Shown: positions 8,392 to 17,387 of the stretch, in pieces
Layout: every line of letters starts with the position of its first letter
How positions within the stretch are numbered: the first letter of the stretch is position 1
Assembly (NCBI RefSeq): GCF_004526345.1
Contig: NZ_CP038213.1
Coordinates: 744,001 to 808,000 of the forward strand
DNA length: 64,000 nt
Reading direction: 5' to 3'
DNA from: Ornithinimicrobium flavum
GTDB lineage: Bacteria > Actinomycetota > Actinomycetes > Actinomycetales > Dermatophilaceae
Program-made: the position numbers and the translations under genes
Notes under the pieces: model-generated
Databases searched by the model: none
Told to the model about the DNA's origin: nothing
Seen by the model: only the letters and a program-made list of their open reading frames with translations

Positions 8392-9863
8392 TCAGCCGAT
8401 CCGCATGACCACCGTCTTGGTCCGGGTGAGACCGTCCAGCGCCTCCACCCCCTTCTCCCGGCCGTAGCCCGACCGTCCGACGCCGCCGAAGGGCAGCTCC
8501 ACCCCGCCGCCGGCGCCATAGGTGTTGACGAACACCTGACCGGCCCGCAGGTCCGCGGCCAGCCGGTGCGCCCGGGCCAGGTCCCGGGTCCACACGGCCG
8601 CGAGGAGTCCGTATGGTGTCCCGTTGGCCAGCGCGACCGCCTCGTCCTCCTCCCGGAAGGGGAGGACGACGAGCACGGGCCCGAAGACCTCCTCCTGGGC
8701 GATGGGGGCCTGGGGCGCGACCCCATCGACGATCGTCGGGAGCCAGAAGGCCCCGCCGCCGAGCGCCGGGTCGTCGGGGGCGGTGCCGCCCACCACCACC
8801 TCGCCGTCGGCGGCGGTCACGAAGCCGCGGACCCGTTCCTGCTGGGCGGCGGACACCAGCGGCCCGAGGTCCGGGTCGTCCAGGCCCCGGCCGAGCGAGA
8901 CGCGCCGGAAGCGTGCGGCGACCTTGTCGACGAGCTCGTGGCGGACGTCCTCGTGCACGATCAGCCGGGAACCCGCCGAGCAGGTCTGACCGGCGTTCTG
9001 CAGGATCGCCCGGGTGACGTGGTCCGCGGCGACGTCCAGGTCCGCGTCGGGGAAGACGACCTGGGCCGACTTGCCGCCCAGCTCCAGGATCGTGGGGACG
9101 ACCCGGTCCGCGGCGGCGTGCGCGATGACGGAGCCGGTGCGGGTGGACCCGACGAAGCCGAGGTGCGCCACGTCAGGATGGGCGCTCAGGCAGCACCCGC
9201 CTCCGGCCCCCGGCCCGGGACGACGTTGACGACCCCGGGGGGCAGGCCGGCCTCGACGGCGAGGCGGGCGAGCACCACGGCGGTGCGGGGCGTCTCGTCC
9301 GCGGGCTTGACGACGATCGCGTTGCCGGTCGCTGTGGCCGCCGCCACCGCCCGGGCGGCGAGCTGGAGCGGGTAGTTCCAGGCGACGACGCTGCCCACGA
9401 CGCCGTACGGCTCCCGGCGGGTGTAGACGTGGGTGTCCGGCCCGAGCGGCACGACCTGGCCGTACCAGGCCTCGATCACCCTGCTGTAGAAGCGGAAGTA
9501 GCGCGCCGCCACCGTGGCGTCCGTGCGGGCCTGGGACAGGGGCTTCCCGGTGTCCTCGGACTCGGTGACGGCGAGGTCCTCCCGGTGGCGGTCGACGAGG
9601 TCGGCCAGGCGGGCCAGCGCGTCTGCGCGGTGCTCGGTGGGGACCCTGGCCCAGGCGGGCTGGGCCGCCGCGGCGGCGGCCACCGCCCGGTCGACCTCGG
9701 CCGCCCCGGACCGGGTGATCCGGCCGAGCACCGAGCCGTCCGCCGGGTCGATGTTGTCGTAGGTCTCGGTGGCCAGCACCGCCGTGCCACCGATGAACGC
9801 AGGGACGGTGGAGTGACGGGGCACGGGGCTTCCTCCTGGGTCGGGGCTCGGGGGAGGGCTCAT
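8392..9863 (-). pseudogene. NAD(P)-dependent aldehyde dehydrogenase, one-base frameshift
   Basis: Oxidises an aldehyde to the acid; betaine-aldehyde/aminobutyraldehyde-like, with substrate unproven. Two open frames join with one extra base at 9189-9190 (plus strand CTCAGGC read as CTCAGGGC), giving about 490 residues, the normal family length. The N-terminal half has the cofactor segment VVAWNYPLQ and KPADETPRT. The junction restores [26 protein letters not shown]. The C-terminal half has ELGGKSAQVVF and the catalytic Cys in NAGQTCSAG. The start ATG at 9863 overlaps the selD stop by four bases, so it is translationally coupled to selD. All catalytic elements survive, so a sequencing error is the likeliest cause of the break. 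Confidence 0.8.
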
Positions 9864-10849
9864 CGGATTGCGATCCGCGCGGGGCCGGCGACGGTCCGAC
9901 CGATGACCGGGGCGCCGGGGACCTCCCCGACCACGAGCAGCCCGCCGCTGGTCTGGGCGTCCGCGAGCAGCAGCAGGTCCTCCTCCGTCACCCCGGCCCC
10001 GACGTCGACGTGGTCCCGGACCCAGGCCAGGTTGCGCCGGGACCCGCCGGGGACGAAGCCGTCGGCCAGGCTGCGCCGGGCCGCCTCCAGGACCGGGACG
10101 GCGTCCTGGTCGATCTCGGCGCCGACCCCTGACGCGCGGCAGAGCTTCCACAGGTGCCCCAGCAGGCCGAACCCGGTGACGTCGGTGCACGCGCGGACCC
10201 CCCGGTCCACCGCGGCCTCGGCGGCCGCACGGTTGAGGGTGGTCATGACCTCCACCGCCTCGGGGAAGGTCTCGCCCGTCTGCTTGTGGCGGTTGTTGAG
10301 GATCCCCACCCCCAGGGGCTTGGTGAGGGAGATGGGCAGGCCCGGCTCGGCGGCGTCGTTGCGCAGCAACCGATCGGCGGCCGCCAGGCCCGTCACCGCC
10401 ATCCCGTAGAGCGGTTCGGGGGCGGTGATGCTGTGCCCGCCCGCCACCGGGACCCCCGCCATGGCGGCGACGTCGAGCCCGCCGCGCAGGACCTCGGGGA
10501 CCAGGCCCGGGTCGACCGAGTCGACCGGCCAGGCCAGCAGGTTGATCGCCAGCACGGGGCGCCCACCCATGGCGTAGATGTCGGACAGCGCGTTGGCGGC
10601 GGCGATCCGGCCCCAGTCGTAGGGGTCGACGACGGGGGAAAGTAAGTCGGCGGTCGAGAGCACCGCCTGGCCACCCTCGATCCGCACCGCGGCCGCGTCG
10701 TCACCGTGGTCGAGCCCGACCAGCAGGTCGGGGTGGTCGAGTCCTCGCAGGTCGGCGACGAGATCCTCCAGCTGCCCGGCGGGGATCTTGCAGGCGCACC
10801 CCCCACCGGCCGCGAGCCGGGTCAGGCGGAAGGGCGCGGGGTCGGTCAT
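9860..10849 (-). CDS. selD: Selenide, water dikinase (selenophosphate synthetase)
   Basis: Makes monoselenophosphate from selenide and ATP, the selenium donor for selenocysteine synthesis. 329 residues. The N-terminal active-site loop reads GGGCACK, placing Cys18 and Lys21 at the positions of E. coli Cys17 and Lys20; this is the Cys form, not a Sec-containing SelD. Further AIR-synthase-fold motifs follow: [24 protein letters not shown] and [12 protein letters not shown]. The gene starts 20 bases after selB, and its stop overlaps the aldehyde dehydrogenase start. It is the third protein gene of the selA-selB-selD-aldehyde dehydrogenase unit. Confidence 0.95.
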   Translation of the reverse strand: MTDPAPFRLTRLAAGGGCACKIPAGQLEDLVADLRGLDHPDLLVGLDHGDDAAAVRIEGGQAVLSTADLLSPVVDPYDWGRIAAANALSDIYAMGGRPVLAINLLAWPVDSVDPGLVPEVLRGGLDVAAMAGVPVAGGHSITAPEPLYGMAVTGLAAADRLLRNDAAEPGLPISLTKPLGVGILNNRHKQTGETFPEAVEVMTTLNRAAAEAAVDRGVRACTDVTGFGLLGHLWKLCRASGVGAEIDQDAVPVLEAARRSLADGFVPGGSRRNLAWVRDHVDVGAGVTEEDLLLLADAQTSGGLLVVGEVPGAPVIGRTVAGPARIAIR

Positions 10850-10869
10850 CGGCTCACCCTAGCCATGCG

Positions 10870-12720
10870 TCAGCCGCCCGGCGCCCGTGCCGGCCGGACG
10901 ACCTCCCGGTGGCCCGCGTCGAGCCGACGGGTCCAGCCCCGCGCGTCCAGGTGCTCCAGCAGGGGCACGGCGACCCGGCGCGTGGTCCGCAGCGCCTGCC
11001 GGGCCTGGCTCGTGGTGAAGGGCTGGGGAAGGCCGGCGAGCACGGACATCGCCAGGGCGGGGCCGCGGGGCAGCAGGAGCACGTCATCCCCGATCCGCAC
11101 CAGCTGCCCGGTGGCCACGGCGGCGGCGACCTGGCGCGGCCCCAGGCCCAGGTCGCGCAGCTCGTGCGCCTCGGGTGCCGCGAACGGCTCCCGGGCCAGC
11201 CTGCCGAGGACGAGGTCGAGGCCCCGCTGCGCCTCGCCCAGGGAGGGGCGCACGCCCGGCCGGCCGACTCGGCCGCCAGCCACCTCCAGCCCGGCGGCCG
11301 CGGAGAGCGTCTCGAGCACCGCGAGATCGGGGACCCCCACCCGGTCCCGGGCCGCGCCCAGGGGCAGGAGGGGGTCGAGCGGCTCGGCGGCGGCCCGCTC
11401 GTCGACCGCCGCCAGCAGCTCCTCCTGCCACCGGCGCCATACGGCGCGCGAGACCAGGTGCTCGCCGGCCCGCACGACCTCCGTGTCCGGGGTCTTCGGG
11501 CCGAGGAGGTCCGCGTCGAGCCCGAGGAGGCGGGCCTCCTGCCGGCTCAGCCGTCCCCGGCGGTCGACCTCGGTGGCCAGCCGCCGGGCGGGCGAGGCCG
11601 AGGCCAGCAACCGCTCCTCGTGCAGCAACCGGTCGCCCCGGCGGGCTCCCTCCCCCCGTCGCTCCAGGGGTGGTGGGGCCACGTCGGCCACGACCATCCC
11701 CGTCAGCGCGCCCTCGACCCCCGGCCGGCGCAGGATGGCCCGGTCGGCCGCCTGCAGGGGCAGCGGGCGGGCCAGGCTCAGGCGGGCGGCGCGGCCCGCC
11801 AGCGGACGCAGCCGGACCGGTGCGGCGCTGGAGCCGACGTGCAGGGTGAGGTGCTGCGGCAGCTCCTCGGCCGGGACGTCCAGCCGGGCGTCGAGGAGGT
11901 CGGTCAGCGGCCAGGCCCCCGCGGTGAGCAGCGCGTCGCCGCGAGCGACGGACTCGACCGGGAGTCCCCGCAGGTTGACCGCCACCCGGGCGGGCGCCGT
12001 GACCTCGGGCCTGTCCCGGCCCAGCGACTGCAGCCCCCGGACGGTCACGGTCGTGCCGGCAGTGCCGGCCGCCGTGCCGTGCGCCAGCGTGAGCGTGTCA
12101 CCCACGCTCACGCGCCCGGCCTCGAGCGTGCCGGTGACCACGGTGCCGCTGCCGCGCACGGTGAAGGCCCGGTCCACCCACAGCCGGACGCGCGCCTCGG
12201 GGGAGGGGGTGGGCAGCGAGAGGCACAGCCGGGTGATCGCCCGCCGCAGGTCGTCCATCCCCTGCCCGGTGACTGCCGACACGCAGACCCCGGGGGTGCG
12301 CGCCGCGGGGGCGAGCGACCCGCGGGCCACCCGCTCCCGCGCGGCAGCCAGCGCCGGGCCCGGGTCGGCGAGGTCGGCCCGCGTCACCACGAGGAGGCCG
12401 TGCCGGACGCGCAGCGCCTCGACGGCCCGCAGGTGCTCCTCGGTCTGCGCGCGCCACCCCTCGTCGGCCGCCACCACGAGCAGCACCGCCGGGGAGGGGC
12501 CGAGACCGGCCAGCATGTTGCCGATGAAGCGTCGGTGGCCGGGCACGTCCACGAAGGCCACGTCGCCGGTCCCCTCCAGGCGCGTCCAGACGTACCCGAG
12601 GTCGATGGTCAGACCACGGGCCCGCTCCTGCGCCCACCGGTCCGGCTCCATCCCGGTCAGGGCCCGCACCAGGGTCGACTTCCCGTGGTCGACGTGACCG
12701 GCCGTGGCCAGGACGTGCAT
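10870..12720 (-). CDS. selB: Selenocysteine-specific elongation factor
   Basis: A GTPase that delivers Sec-tRNA to UGA codons on the ribosome by recognising a SECIS hairpin in the mRNA. 616 residues. The G domain opens with MHVLATAGHVDHGKSTLVRA (G1), followed by FVDVPGHRRF (G3) and VTRADL (G4). EF-Tu-like beta-barrel domains follow to about residue 350. The C-terminal third is a run of winged-helix modules (LSRQEARLLGL; PFTTSQARQALRTTRR) that bind SECIS RNA. The ATG at 12720 overlaps the selA stop by one base (TGATG); an upstream in-frame start was rejected because it precedes the G1 strand by 54 unrelated residues. Confidence 0.95.
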   Translation of the reverse strand: MHVLATAGHVDHGKSTLVRALTGMEPDRWAQERARGLTIDLGYVWTRLEGTGDVAFVDVPGHRRFIGNMLAGLGPSPAVLLVVAADEGWRAQTEEHLRAVEALRVRHGLLVVTRADLADPGPALAAARERVARGSLAPAARTPGVCVSAVTGQGMDDLRRAITRLCLSLPTPSPEARVRLWVDRAFTVRGSGTVVTGTLEAGRVSVGDTLTLAHGTAAGTAGTTVTVRGLQSLGRDRPEVTAPARVAVNLRGLPVESVARGDALLTAGAWPLTDLLDARLDVPAEELPQHLTLHVGSSAAPVRLRPLAGRAARLSLARPLPLQAADRAILRRPGVEGALTGMVVADVAPPPLERRGEGARRGDRLLHEERLLASASPARRLATEVDRRGRLSRQEARLLGLDADLLGPKTPDTEVVRAGEHLVSRAVWRRWQEELLAAVDERAAAEPLDPLLPLGAARDRVGVPDLAVLETLSAAAGLEVAGGRVGRPGVRPSLGEAQRGLDLVLGRLAREPFAAPEAHELRDLGLGPRQVAAAVATGQLVRIGDDVLLLPRGPALAMSVLAGLPQPFTTSQARQALRTTRRVAVPLLEHLDARGWTRRLDAGHREVVRPARAPGG

Positions 12721-14042
12721 CAGGCCCCCACCGCCACGACCACCTCGACCAGGGCATCCTCCTGCTCGCGGGGGACGCAGCGGAGATCGACCAGGCAGCG
12801 GCCGCGGTCCAGCCGGGCCAGGACCGCCGGGCTTCCGAGACGCAGGGCCGCGGCATACCGCTCCGGCAGGCTGACCGCCCACCCGGGCAGGGGGACCTCC
12901 GGGGCGCCACCGCCGCCCACCCGTCCCTCCACGGGCACGACCGCGGGGTCGGCGAGCCCGACACCCCGGTCCGACAGACGCGCGGCGAGGGAGCGGGTCC
13001 GGGCCTCGAGCTCGTCGGCCCGGGCGTGGACGGCGAGGGGCACGGGGGGGACCGGTCCGCGCAGCGTGGCCTCGAGCGCGGCGAGCGTGAGCTTGTCGAC
13101 CCGGAGCGCGCGGGCCATCGGGTGTCGCCGCATCCGCTCCACCAGCGGCGCGTGGCCCAGGACGAGGCCCGACTGGGGGCCGCCCAGGAGCTTGTCCCCG
13201 CTGGCCGTGACCACGCCGGCCCCGGCCCGCAGCGTGCTGGCCGCGTCGGGCTCGTCGGGCAGGAGGGGATCGTGCGCGAGGAGCCCGCTGCCGATGTCCA
13301 CGACCAGGGGTGTGCCGTGCGCCCGGCCCAGGTCGGCCAGCTCGTCGACCGTGGGGGCGGAGGTGAAGCCGGCGACGCGGAAGTTGCTGGGATGGACCTT
13401 CAGCAGCGCACCGGTGCCCTCGCCCACCGCCTCCGCGTAGTCGGCCACGGTGGTGCGGTTGGTGGTGCCCACCTCGCGCAGCCGCGCGCCCGCCGACTCG
13501 ACGAGCGCGGGCAGGCGGAAGCCGTCCCCGATCTCGACCATCTCGCCCCGGCTCACGACCACCTCCCGCCCGGCCCCGAGCGCCGTCGTGGCCAGCAGGA
13601 GCGCGGCCGCCCCGTTGTTCACGACCAGGGCGTCCTCGGCCTCCGGGACCCGCTCGCGGAGCGCCGCCAGGGTGCCCCTGCCGCGCCCGGCCCTGGCTCC
13701 CGTGGCCAGGTCGAGCTCGACGTCGACGTACCCGGTGGCCGCGTAGACCGCCTCCCGGGCGGCGTGCGCCAGCGGGGCCCGTCCGAGGTTGGTGTGCACC
13801 ACGACGCCGGTGGCGTTGAGGACGGGGACGAGGGTGGTGCCCGAGGACTCGAGGTCGAGGAGCCGGGCGAGGACCGTCTCCCGCACCCGGTGGGGGGCGA
13901 GCGCGCCGTGACGCGCCTGCGCGAGCGTGCGCGTGACCACGTCCTTGGCCCGCTCGCGACCGAGCCGCTCCGCCGCCGCGGCCACAGCCGGCTCACGGAG
14001 CAGGGCGTCAGTGCGCGGGATCGCTCGGCGCGGGTCGCTCAT
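12720..14042 (-). CDS. selA: L-seryl-tRNA(Sec) selenium transferase
   Basis: A PLP enzyme that turns Ser-tRNA(Sec) into Sec-tRNA(Sec) using selenophosphate. 440 residues, the usual length. The N-terminal tRNA-binding part contains ARLLDLESSGTTLVPVLNATG. The core contains VVHTNLGRAPL, VVNNGAAALLLA, EIGDGFRLP, KVHPSNFRV and VVDIGSGLL, with the PLP-binding Lys in TASGDKLLGGPQSG (about residue 282). The start is taken at the ATG at 14042; an in-frame ATG at 14051 would add three residues. It lies 77 bases after tRNA-Sec on the same strand, and its stop overlaps selB. Confidence 0.94.
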   Translation of the reverse strand: MSDPRRAIPRTDALLREPAVAAAAERLGRERAKDVVTRTLAQARHGALAPHRVRETVLARLLDLESSGTTLVPVLNATGVVVHTNLGRAPLAHAAREAVYAATGYVDVELDLATGARAGRGRGTLAALRERVPEAEDALVVNNGAAALLLATTALGAGREVVVSRGEMVEIGDGFRLPALVESAGARLREVGTTNRTTVADYAEAVGEGTGALLKVHPSNFRVAGFTSAPTVDELADLGRAHGTPLVVDIGSGLLAHDPLLPDEPDAASTLRAGAGVVTASGDKLLGGPQSGLVLGHAPLVERMRRHPMARALRVDKLTLAALEATLRGPVPPVPLAVHARADELEARTRSLAARLSDRGVGLADPAVVPVEGRVGGGGAPEVPLPGWAVSLPERYAAALRLGSPAVLARLDRGRCLVDLRCVPREQEDALVEVVVAVGA

Positions 14043-14119
14043 CCTGGGCATCCTAGGCAGCAGGCGGCTGGGACGACGCAGCCGCCGACCCCGGACGGGT
14101 GTCGGCGGCTCCCACTCGG

Positions 14120-14212
14120 CGGAGGCGGACAGGAATCGAACCTGCCTGCGACGGATACCGCCGCACCACGGTGTTGAAGACCGGGGGGCCCACCAGGAAC
14201 CCTGACACCTCC
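14120..14212 (-). tRNA. selC: tRNA-Sec (anticodon TCA)
   Basis: Read on the minus strand, the gene begins GGAGGTGTCAGGGTTCC and ends with the T-arm GCAGGTTCGATTCCTGT followed by CCGCCTCC. At least seven acceptor pairs form, one of them G-U. The anticodon stem-loop is GGTCTTCAACACC, so the anticodon is TCA, which reads UGA. The unusual length (about 93 bases), the long variable arm (GTGCGGCGGTATCCGTCGC region) and the extended acceptor are diagnostic of tRNA-Sec. CCA is not encoded. It is placed directly upstream of selA on the same strand, which is a natural selC-selA-selB-selD order. Confidence 0.94.
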
Positions 14213-14264
14213 CCAACGCCTCGCGACGCACGCCCCGGGAGGGGTGTGGTCGCCTGGCGCTGCG

Positions 14265-14336
14265 CGCCCCCGGCAGGATTCGAACCTGCGCTCCCGCCTC
14301 CGGAGGGCGGTGCTCTATCCCCTGAGCTACGGGGGC
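14265..14336 (-). tRNA. tRNA-Arg (anticodon CCG)
   Basis: Minus-strand cloverleaf of about 72 bases. The acceptor GCCCCCG pairs with CGGGGGC. The D arm is GCTCAGGGGATAGAGC, the anticodon stem-loop is CCGCC-CTCCGGA-GGCGG with anticodon CCG (reads CGG), and the T arm is GCAGGTTCGAATCCTGC. CCA is not encoded. It sits 52 bases upstream of tRNA-Sec in the same direction and divergent from argS, the gene for its own synthetase. That pairing may be chance, but CGG is a heavily used codon in this GC-rich genome. Confidence 0.95.
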
Positions 14337-14441
14337 AACAGCGAGTCACTTTAGCAGCCGGATCTCGGACTTCCGCAATCCGACCTGGCGGCCCTCCGGC
14401 GCGTTCGGGAGCGCTCACCGCCGACGACTAGACTCCCCGGG

Positions 14442-16093
14442 GTGACCCCCGAGCAACTCGCGTCCGCCCTGCATACCCTCCTCACCGACGCCGTCGCCGA
14501 GGGCGACCTGCGCGTCGAGGTGCCCGCGCTCGACGCGGTCCGCGTGGAGCGTCCCCGCAGCCGGGAGCACGGCGACTGGGCGACCAACATCGCCCTGCAG
14601 CTCGGCAAGCAGGCCGGTATGCCGCCCCGTCAGCTGGCGGAGCTGCTCGCCGCCCGCCTGCGGGGGGTGGCGGGCGTCGCCGCGGTGGACGTGGCCGGCC
14701 CCGGCTTCCTCAACATCACCCTGGACGCGGCCAGCGCCGGGGAGCTCGCGCGGTCGGTGGTCGAGGCCGGGGAGCAGTTCGGGCGCAACGACGTCATGGC
14801 CGGGCGGACCATCAACCTGGAGTTCGTCTCCGCGAACCCGACCGGGCCGCTGCACATCGGCCACACCCGGTGGGCGCGCTCGGGGACGCCCTGCGCCGGC
14901 TGCTGACCGCCAGCGGCGCGGACGTCACGGCGGAGCACTACATCAACGACGCGGGCGCGCAGATGGACAAGTTCGGGGCCTCGATCGTCGCAACCGCGCG
15001 CGGCACCGAGGTGCCCGAGGGCGGCTACTCCGGCCCGTGGATCGACGACCTGGCCGAGCAGCTGCTGGCGGAGCGTCCTGACCTGCTCGAGCTGCCGGAG
15101 GCCGAGGCGACGGCGTGGGCGCGGGACCGCGGCTACACCCTCCAGCTGGCCCAGATCCGGCGGACGCTGGACGACTTCAACGTGCACTTCGACGTGTGGT
15201 TCAGCGAGAAGTCCCTGCACGACGGGGGAAAGGTCGAGGAGGCCGTCGCGCGGCTGCGCGAGCAGGGCCACGTCGACGACCGCGACGGTGCGGTCTGGCT
15301 GCGGACCACCGACTTCGGTGACGACAAGGACCGCGTGCTCGTCCGCGCCAACGGCAGCCCCACCTACCTCGCGGCGGACGCGGCCTACTACCTGTCGAAG
15401 AAGGACCGCGGCTTCACCGAGAAGGTGTACATGCTCGGGGCCGACCACCACGGCTACGTCGGCCGTCTCAAGGCGGTCGCCGCCTGCGCGGGGGACGACC
15501 CGGAGGTGAACATCGAGGTGCTCATCGGCCAGCTGATCAACATCAGCGGCGAGCGGATGGGCAAGCGGCGCGGCAACGCGGTCTTCCTCTCCGACCTCAT
15601 CGAGTGGATCGGGTCGGACCCGGTCCGCTACTCCCTGGCCCGCTACCCCGCGGACACCCCGCTGGACCTCGACGGCGAGCAGCTGCGCAGGCGGACGAAC
15701 GACAACCCCGTCTTCTACGTCCAGTACGCCCACGCCCGCACCTGCAACGTCGCCCGCCTGGCGCGGGAGGACGGCGTGCTGCGGGAGGAGGGCTTCGACC
15801 CCGCGCTGCTCACGCACGAGACCGAGGCGGTGCTGCTCGCGGCGCTCGGCGACTTCCCCCGCGTGGTCGCCCAGGCCGCCCAGCTGCGCGAGCCGCACCG
15901 GGTCGCCCGCTACCTGGAGGACCTGGCCGGTCGGTTCCACAAGTGGTACGACGAGTGCCGGGTGCGCCCGATGACCGAGGACGAGGAGGTCACCGACCTG
16001 CACCGCTCCCGGCTCTGGCTCAACGACGCCACCCGGCAGGTCCTCGCCAACGGCCTGGGTCTCCTCGGCGTCTCCGCCCCCGAGCGGATGTGA
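14442..16093 (+). pseudogene. argS: Arginyl-tRNA synthetase, one-base frameshift
   Basis: Charges tRNA-Arg and is essential. Two frames join if one G/C base is restored at about 14873-14876 (TGGGCGCGCTC for an expected TGGGCGGCGCTC). The join gives HIGHTRWA-ALGDALRRLL and a product of about 550 residues. Before the break: the N-terminal Add-1 domain and the class I HIGH motif (GPLHIGH). After it: the catalytic fold, MLGADHHGYVGRLKA, the degenerate KMSKS loop of ArgRS (GERMGKRRGN), and the anticodon-binding DALR domain ending LLGVSAPERM. The start is a GTG at 14442. Because the enzyme is indispensable and both halves are perfectly conserved, the indel is almost certainly a base-calling error. 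Confidence 0.9.
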
Positions 16094-16145
16094 GCGGAGC
16101 CCTCCCGCCCGCCTCCCGTCATACCCCACAGATCCGGAGCACCCC

Positions 16146-17113
16146 GTGAGCACACCTGTCCGCCTGGCCCTGCTCGGTGCCGGCACCGTCGGGGCCGCCG
16201 TCGCCCGCCGTCTCGCCGAGCGGGGGGAGCGGTATGCCGCCGGCCTCGGGCGACCCCTGGAGCTGGTGGGTGTCGCCGTCCGCGACACGGCCCGCCCGCG
16301 GGGGGTGTCGACCCCGCCCTGCTCACCACCGACGCGCGGTCCCTGGTCGGGGCGGTCGACGTCGTCGTGGAGGTCATGGGCGGGATCGAGCCGGCCCGTG
16401 GCCTCCTCGAGGAGGCGATGGCCGGCGGCGCCCAGGTGGTCACCGCCAACAAGCAGCTGCTCGCCCGCCACGGTGACGACCTGCACGCGCTCGCCGCCAA
16501 GCACGGGGTGGGCCTGGACCACGAGGCGGCGGTTAGGGCCGCCGTCCCGGTGCTCAGCGTGGTCCGCGAGGCGCTCGCCGGGGACGAGATCACGGCCCTG
16601 CGCGGGGTCGTCAACGGCTCGACGAACTACGTGCTCGACCTGGTGGCCACCCAGGGCGTCCCGTTCGAGGCGGCCGTGCGGCAGGCGGGCGAGCTCGGAT
16701 ACCTCGAGGCCGACCCGAGCGAGGACCTCGATGGCCTGGACGCGGCCGCCAAGATCGTCCTGCTCGCCCGGGCGGCCTGGGGCGGGACGGTCCGGCTGGA
16801 GGACGTCGACATCACCGGCATCGGTGGACTGACCGACGAGGACTTCGCGCGGGCCGCGCGGTCCGGCACGGTGGTCAAGCTGGTGGCCTCGGCCCGGCGG
16901 GAGGCGGGTGGGAGGGCCTCGTTGTCGGTGCGGCCCGAGGCGCTCCCGGCCGACGACCCGCTGGCCCGGGTGCGGGGCGGCACCAACGTCCTGGTGCTCA
17001 CGGCGGAGTCCGCCGGCGAGCTGCGCCTCGAGGGCCCCGGCGCCGGCGGGGACGCGACGGCCTCGGCCGTGCTGGCCGACCTCCTGCGGGCGGCGGGGCG
17101 CGTCCGACGCTGA
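16146..17113 (+). pseudogene. hom: Homoserine dehydrogenase, one-base frameshift, no ACT domain
   Basis: Reduces aspartate semialdehyde to homoserine on the Thr/Met branch. The GTG start at 16146 opens the NAD(P) motif LALLGAGTVGAAVARRL. The frame is lost in the six-G run at 16300-16305; one more G gives RPRGGVDPALLTTDA and restores the rest. Downstream are EVMGGIEPA, the Lys of TANKQLLARHG, the signature GVVNGSTNYVLDL and the catalytic region LDGLDAAAKIVLLA. Repaired length is about 322 residues against roughly 430 for most actinobacterial enzymes. The protein stops after ASAVLADLLRAAG, exactly where the C-terminal ACT domain normally begins. Loss of Thr feedback inhibition is inferred from that. 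Confidence 0.85.
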
Positions 17114-17387
17114 CGGGTGCGGCCGCGCGCAGCCACGCCGGGCGCGTGCGCGTCAGGTGGGTGGAACGGCCGGGGCGCGTGTTATCTTGGGTGCGCCTCG
17201 AGAGGAGGGCGGCCAGTCGGCCGGCTCCGAGGCAATCTCCACGCGCGGACCGTCGGGTCGACCGACACGGCAGCGCCAGATCCCTGGCCGGTCCGGGCAT
17301 CGAGCCCCATCACGCGCGATTCCTGCGCGTCGACCAATCTGAGACCCCAGACCCGGGATGTTCCGGAGCCGAGGGGGAAGGACCTAC
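17114..17387 (+). promoter_or_regulatory. Leader region of rho
   Basis: A 274-base gene-free stretch between hom and rho. A plausible -10 (TATCTT at 17183-17188) would put transcription start near 17195 and leave a leader of about 190 bases. No good -35 was identified. The stretch ends with a strong Shine-Dalgarno (AAGGA, five bases before the rho GTG). thrC and thrB, which sit here in many relatives, are absent, and no remnant of them could be read. Confidence 0.35.

Noticed and set aside
9181..9200. In-frame TGA in the aldehyde dehydrogenase as a selenocysteine codon
   Set aside because: The location beside the sel genes made this tempting. However, reading through the TGA in the same frame gives no dehydrogenase sequence; homology resumes in another frame after a one-base shift, and the catalytic Cys is elsewhere and encoded normally.
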